Positions 60,739 to 64,000 of a DNA stretch of 64,000 nt are shown here, piece after piece (position 1 is the stretch's first letter; the number at the start of each line of letters is the position of its first letter). Below the pieces are notes generated by a model. It was given only the letters and a program-made list of their open reading frames with translations, ran no database searches and was not told where the DNA came from. The DNA is from Bacteroidales bacterium (GTDB lineage Bacteria > Bacteroidota > Bacteroidia > Bacteroidales > UBA932), in contig JAFRNC010000006.1 in the NCBI GenBank assembly GCA_017430365.1, positions 124,001 through 188,000 on the forward strand, read 5' to 3'. The position numbers and the translations under genes are program-made.

Positions 60739-63700
60739 TCACCGCACCACGAAACAGTATTTTCCCGAAGGCAGTTCGAAGCAGCCGGGATTGTCCCCTG
60801 CCGCCGCATGCTCCCGTCCGGTCCGGACTTCCACTTCGGAATCCTCTTCCACCGGCAGGATCAGCGACGCAGAAGTGTTTGCAGGCACGGTGAAGTCGAA
60901 CTGCACGCTGCCGTCTTCCAGCCGCTTCCAGCCGCTCTCTATGCGCCCGTACACGGAGTCGTAATGTCCGCGCACGAATTCGAACGATCCGCCGACACGG
61001 GGCGAGAGCACGAACGAGTGGTAACCCGGATCATCCTCCACGGGCTGGATTCCAAGCATGTATGAGAACATCCACTCCTCTATGGCCCCGAAGGAATAGT
61101 GGTTGAACGAGTTCATGTCGACCGGGCCGAAACCTCTCTTGATGGTATAGGAATTCCACCTCTCCCACATTGTGGTGGCTCCCTGAAGCACAGGGTAGAG
61201 CCATGACGGATAGGCGCGCTGCTCGAAGAGCTGGTATGCCACATTGTCGAAACCGTTGCGCGAGAGGACAAGGTTGAGGTACGGGGTGCCGATGAATCCC
61301 GTTGTAAGGGTATATCCGTGCGAAGCCACATTTTCCACGAGATTCTGTACGGCCAGGGGCTTATGCTGAGCATCGAAAAGGTCGGCCTGCAGCGGGACCA
61401 CATATGAAGTCTGGGTATTGGCCTTGAAGGTATTGTCCGAACCGCCGGCTATCCACTCGAAATAGGGCGGCACATTCTTCGACTCTTTAGTTATTCCGTC
61501 CGGACCGACGAACTCCCTGTTGAATGCCGCCTTGATCCGCTCGTAGAGTGCGTGCCAGCGGGCAGCGTCTTCATCCTTTCCAAGCGCCGCGGCCATTTTC
61601 TCCATCAGCATGGCGTCATAGCCGTAATATGCAGTATTGGTCAGAGGCGAGTTGGTATGTTCCACGGCAACCCAGTCGCCGTAGCCGCTTCCCGGCTGTA
61701 TGTCACCTACCGCACGTTTCTGCAGGAACTCCATATAGGCCACCATCGAAGGATAGTGTCCGCGTACGAAACCTATGTCCCCGTACTGCAGATAGATCTG
61801 CCAGGGGATTATGATTCCGGCCTCCATCCAGCCCATAGCTCCCCCGCCCTTCGAAGAGCCGTGAGGAGGAAGTCCCACCTTGGGGACGAAGTCGCAGTAG
61901 CTGCCGTCTTCTCCCTGGATGTCCCTGACGGACTGGAACCAGCGCGTGAAGAACGGATCCACGTTCATATTGTACGTTGCGCTCCGCACGAAAACCTGAG
62001 CGTCTCCCATCCAGCCCATGCGCTCGTCACGCTGGGGGCAGTCGGTCGGTATGGAGAGGAAATTGCCGCGCTGGCCCCATACGATGTTCTCGTAGAGGCG
62101 GTTGACATCCGCGTCGGAAGTCTCGAATCCACTGAGCTGGTCGCCCACGGATTCCAGCACCACACCTTCCACTTCCCCGGGAAGCAGGGGTTTGTCCAGA
62201 CCGTGGATTTCTATGTAACGGTATCCGTGGAAAGTGAATCTGGGCTGGAAAGTTTCCGGCCCGCCGCCTTTCATGATATAGTGGTCCGTCGAGAGGGCGC
62301 CGCGGTAATTGTCGGTATAAACATAACCCTTGCGCGCTTCATAAATTTCGGATGTCAGCGGGGGAAGCGGATCCTCGGGCAGCACTTCCGGATAGGTCAT
62401 TTCACCGTAGCGGAATGTCAGTTCCTTGCCTCGCTCGCCGCTGAGCCTGATACGCGGAACCCCGACCATGTTCTGTCCCATGTCATAGACATATACTCCG
62501 GGTTCAGGTTCAGAAACCGATACAGCCTTGAGAACTATATGGTTGCGCACGGGAGAACCCGTGTAGGAGCAAATAGTGACGCTGTCGGGAAGGGCCTCTG
62601 CCACAGTGGCATATGCCCATGAGGAATCGTCGTAACGGGCCTCGCTCCATCCCTGGACCTCGCGCCGGGCATCATAATCCTCGCCGTTCTGGAAGCTGTC
62701 ACTGATGACCGGGCCTCCGTTGAATGCCTTCCAGGAGCCGTCGGATACGATAACTTCGCTGGTGCCGTCGGAATAGCTGAGAACTATCTTGGCCAGCAGC
62801 GAGAGTCCGGTTCCGAACTGGTCCTGCCAGGCGGTCGCATAACCGGTGAAATCGGAATACCATCCGGCACCGAGCATCGCTCCGACCGCATTGGTACCCT
62901 TGTGGAGGAAAGGAGTTATATCGTATGTATTGTAGAATATCCTGTAGCGGTAGTCAGACGAACCCGGATTGAACCAGTCGTCGGCCATCTTCCGTCCGTT
63001 GACTTCGTATTCGTAAATACCGCGGGCTGTCGTATAGAGTCTCGCGGAAACGAGATCCTTCCTCACGTCGAAACTCTTCCGCAGCATTGGAGCACCGCTC
63101 TCTTCGGCTGGGGACTTGACGAGGGTCTCCCCGCCTGCAACCTGAAATTCTTCATCACTTTCATAGAGAGTCGTGTGCCACGTATCCTCGCCTATTTCAA
63201 GTCCGGAGAATGTGGCGGGACTGCCCTCGGGCTGGGAAAACGCTATCCTGTTGAAACGGCTGAACGGTTTCCACTCCTCCGCGTCATAAGGCCGGATCGA
63301 GACCGGTTCTTTCTCCAGGGGCTTGCCGTTGACCGACGGAAGGATCATGTATCCCTTGGCATAATCATGTGCCTGGACCTGCAGCCTGACAGCCGCGGCG
63401 ATATCGCCTGTCGCAGGACGGAACATCCCTTTGAGCGGCTTCTCGTAGTCGCATGTCATAGTCCCGTCGGTCATGTGCCAGAGCGCGAATACAGGAGCCG
63501 CCTTCTCACGCCTCAACTGCATTCTCACATAATTATTCTCATCCACATATCCGAAGAGGAAATCAGCCTCGTAACTCTCAGTGGGCAGAAGCAGGTCGAA
63601 TCCTATGTTGTATCCGGAACGATACTTGGAGAAATGCGGCTGCCCGCCGGATATCCACTGCGCATCCGACCATCCGCTCCCCATCAGGCCGGTCTCGAAC

Positions 63701-64000
63701 CATGACGACGCCCTGGACGTGTGTTCCCCGCTGCCGCTGACTTCTACGGTCCACTGGTACCGAGTACAAGGCTTGAGCGCTTCGCCGCCATAATCTATGC
63801 CCACGGATTTTCCGGAAGGCACGGTTCCGGAATCCCATACGCACACGCCAGAGGGAAGCTCGGAAACGACTATCCTGTACGAGGCCTGGCTCTGGGCATA
63901 CTTGCGGCTCTCCATTTTCCAGCTGAAACGCGGACTCGGAGTGTCGATACCCATGGGGTTGGTCATATAATCCACCTGAAGGTCTGTCAGGCGGAACGGG
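60739..64000 (-). CDS. GH78 alpha-L-rhamnosidase (N-terminus beyond window end)
   Basis: At least 1087 residues; the 5' end is cut by the window edge (the frame continues upstream of the visible M as LTDLQVDYMTNPMG). Domain order: beta-sandwich (PRFSWKMESRKYAQSQASYRI), a lectin-like insert, bacterial rhamnosidase N-domain (LRKSFDVRKDLVSARLYTTARGIYEYEVNG), the (alpha/alpha)6 barrel with QRGNFLSIPTDCPQRDERMGWMGDAQ, SYCDFVPKVGLPP and GYGDWVAVEHTN, and a C-terminal beta-domain. Removes terminal rhamnose from plant pectin or glycosides; expected to be secreted. Confidence 0.93.
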   Translation of the reverse strand, partial: PFRLTDLQVDYMTNPMGIDTPSPRFSWKMESRKYAQSQASYRIVVSELPSGVCVWDSGTVPSGKSVGIDYGGEALKPCTRYQWTVEVSGSGEHTSRASSWFETGLMGSGWSDAQWISGGQPHFSKYRSGYNIGFDLLLPTESYEADFLFGYVDENNYVRMQLRREKAAPVFALWHMTDGTMTCDYEKPLKGMFRPATGDIAAAVRLQVQAHDYAKGYMILPSVNGKPLEKEPVSIRPYDAEEWKPFSRFNRIAFSQPEGSPATFSGLEIGEDTWHTTLYESDEEFQVAGGETLVKSPAEESGAPMLRKSFDVRKDLVSARLYTTARGIYEYEVNGRKMADDWFNPGSSDYRYRIFYNTYDITPFLHKGTNAVGAMLGAGWYSDFTGYATAWQDQFGTGLSLLAKIVLSYSDGTSEVIVSDGSWKAFNGGPVISDSFQNGEDYDARREVQGWSEARYDDSSWAYATVAEALPDSVTICSYTGSPVRNHIVLKAVSVSEPEPGVYVYDMGQNMVGVPRIRLSGERGKELTFRYGEMTYPEVLPEDPLPPLTSEIYEARKGYVYTDNYRGALSTDHYIMKGGGPETFQPRFTFHGYRYIEIHGLDKPLLPGEVEGVVLESVGDQLSGFETSDADVNRLYENIVWGQRGNFLSIPTDCPQRDERMGWMGDAQVFVRSATYNMNVDPFFTRWFQSVRDIQGEDGSYCDFVPKVGLPPHGSSKGGGAMGWMEAGIIIPWQIYLQYGDIGFVRGHYPSMVAYMEFLQKRAVGDIQPGSGYGDWVAVEHTNSPLTNTAYYGYDAMLMEKMAAALGKDEDAARWHALYERIKAAFNREFVGPDGITKESKNVPPYFEWIAGGSDNTFKANTQTSYVVPLQADLFDAQHKPLAVQNLVENVASHGYTLTTGFIGTPYLNLVLSRNGFDNVAYQLFEQRAYPSWLYPVLQGATTMWERWNSYTIKRGFGPVDMNSFNHYSFGAIEEWMFSYMLGIQPVEDDPGYHSFVLSPRVGGSFEFVRGHYDSVYGRIESGWKRLEDGSVQFDFTVPANTSASLILPVEEDSEVEVRTGREHAAAGDNPGCFELPSGKYCFVVR

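Noticed and set aside
1..64000. CRISPR arrays, rRNA, IS elements, integrases or prophage genes
   Set aside because: Searched by eye; no regularly spaced repeats, transposase or integrase patterns, or rRNA-like stretches found.

Overview
The window looks like a chromosomal segment of an uncultured or gut-type member of the order Bacteroidales. Supporting signs are -7 boxes of the TAnnTTTG type ahead of many genes, with two full -33/-7 promoters (before rplS and before the YdeI-family gene). Shine-Dalgarno signals are absent, there are many lipobox signal peptides, and the families present are typical of the phylum: a FimA/Mfa1-FimB/Mfa2 fimbrial operon with DUF3575 and DUF4906 proteins, a glycine-lipid synthase pair, DUF3667, and GH92/GH3/GH78/GH31 enzymes. 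I see no phage, insertion sequence, CRISPR array, rRNA or plasmid functions. It reads as a stable, densely packed chromosome.

Layout. 1-4.4 kb: start of pyruvate phosphate dikinase, a CBM9-like protein, a secreted M14 carboxypeptidase, ribosomal protein L19 and tRNA-Arg(ACG). The tRNA is followed immediately by a nested inverted-repeat element. 4.7-12.3 kb: a monomeric group-B-like [FeFe] hydrogenase, an ADP-ribosylglycohydrolase, a 2-hydroxyacid dehydrogenase, a secreted S9 peptidase and a two-domain (duplicated) esterase. 12.3-19.1 kb, all minus strand: GNAT, GH31, a possible gene remnant, a histidine phosphatase (phytase/MINPP-like), and two tandem paralogous exported proteins with Tat-like leaders. 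19.2-22.5 kb: a lipoprotein with two beta-barrel-like modules, then a putative glsA-glsB glycine-lipid pair with a C9 tract at the junction. 22.5-28.9 kb: eight closely packed minus-strand genes (TSCPD protein, HAD-like protein, NnrD, cyanophycinase, GNAT, GH92, a small basic protein, a P1 peptidase). 29.0-29.6 kb: a YdeI-family gene.

29.6-40.7 kb: a long minus-strand run (glycyl-radical activase, acetyl-xylan-esterase-like lipoprotein, TerB/DnaJ protein, HrpB helicase, SprT-like protease, a truncated MBL-fold gene, DUF3667, M28 peptidase, GH3). Divergent from it, 40.8-45.6 kb carries a secreted S9 prolyl-type peptidase and, 2 nt later, a glycyl radical enzyme. The latter's active-site residues match trans-4-hydroxy-L-proline dehydratase (HypD) at a constant offset. 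Together with the activase this suggests a module that frees hydroxyproline from collagen- or extensin-like peptides and ferments it. 45.6-47.3 kb: a hypothetical lipoprotein and a small EF-hand/LEA-like helical protein. 47.4-57.1 kb: a six-gene fimbrial operon ending in a 1405-residue DUF4906-like protein with BACON and Big-type domains. 57.3-64 kb: HtpG, a TIGR02757 protein, DeoD and the C-terminal bulk of a GH78 alpha-rhamnosidase that runs off the window.

Overall picture: an anaerobic, saccharolytic and proteolytic fermenter (PPDK, H2-evolving hydrogenase, radical enzymes) that digests glycans and peptides at its surface and displays fimbriae. No SusC/SusD pair lies in this window, so the glycosidases here are not part of a classical complete polysaccharide utilization locus within these 64 kb.
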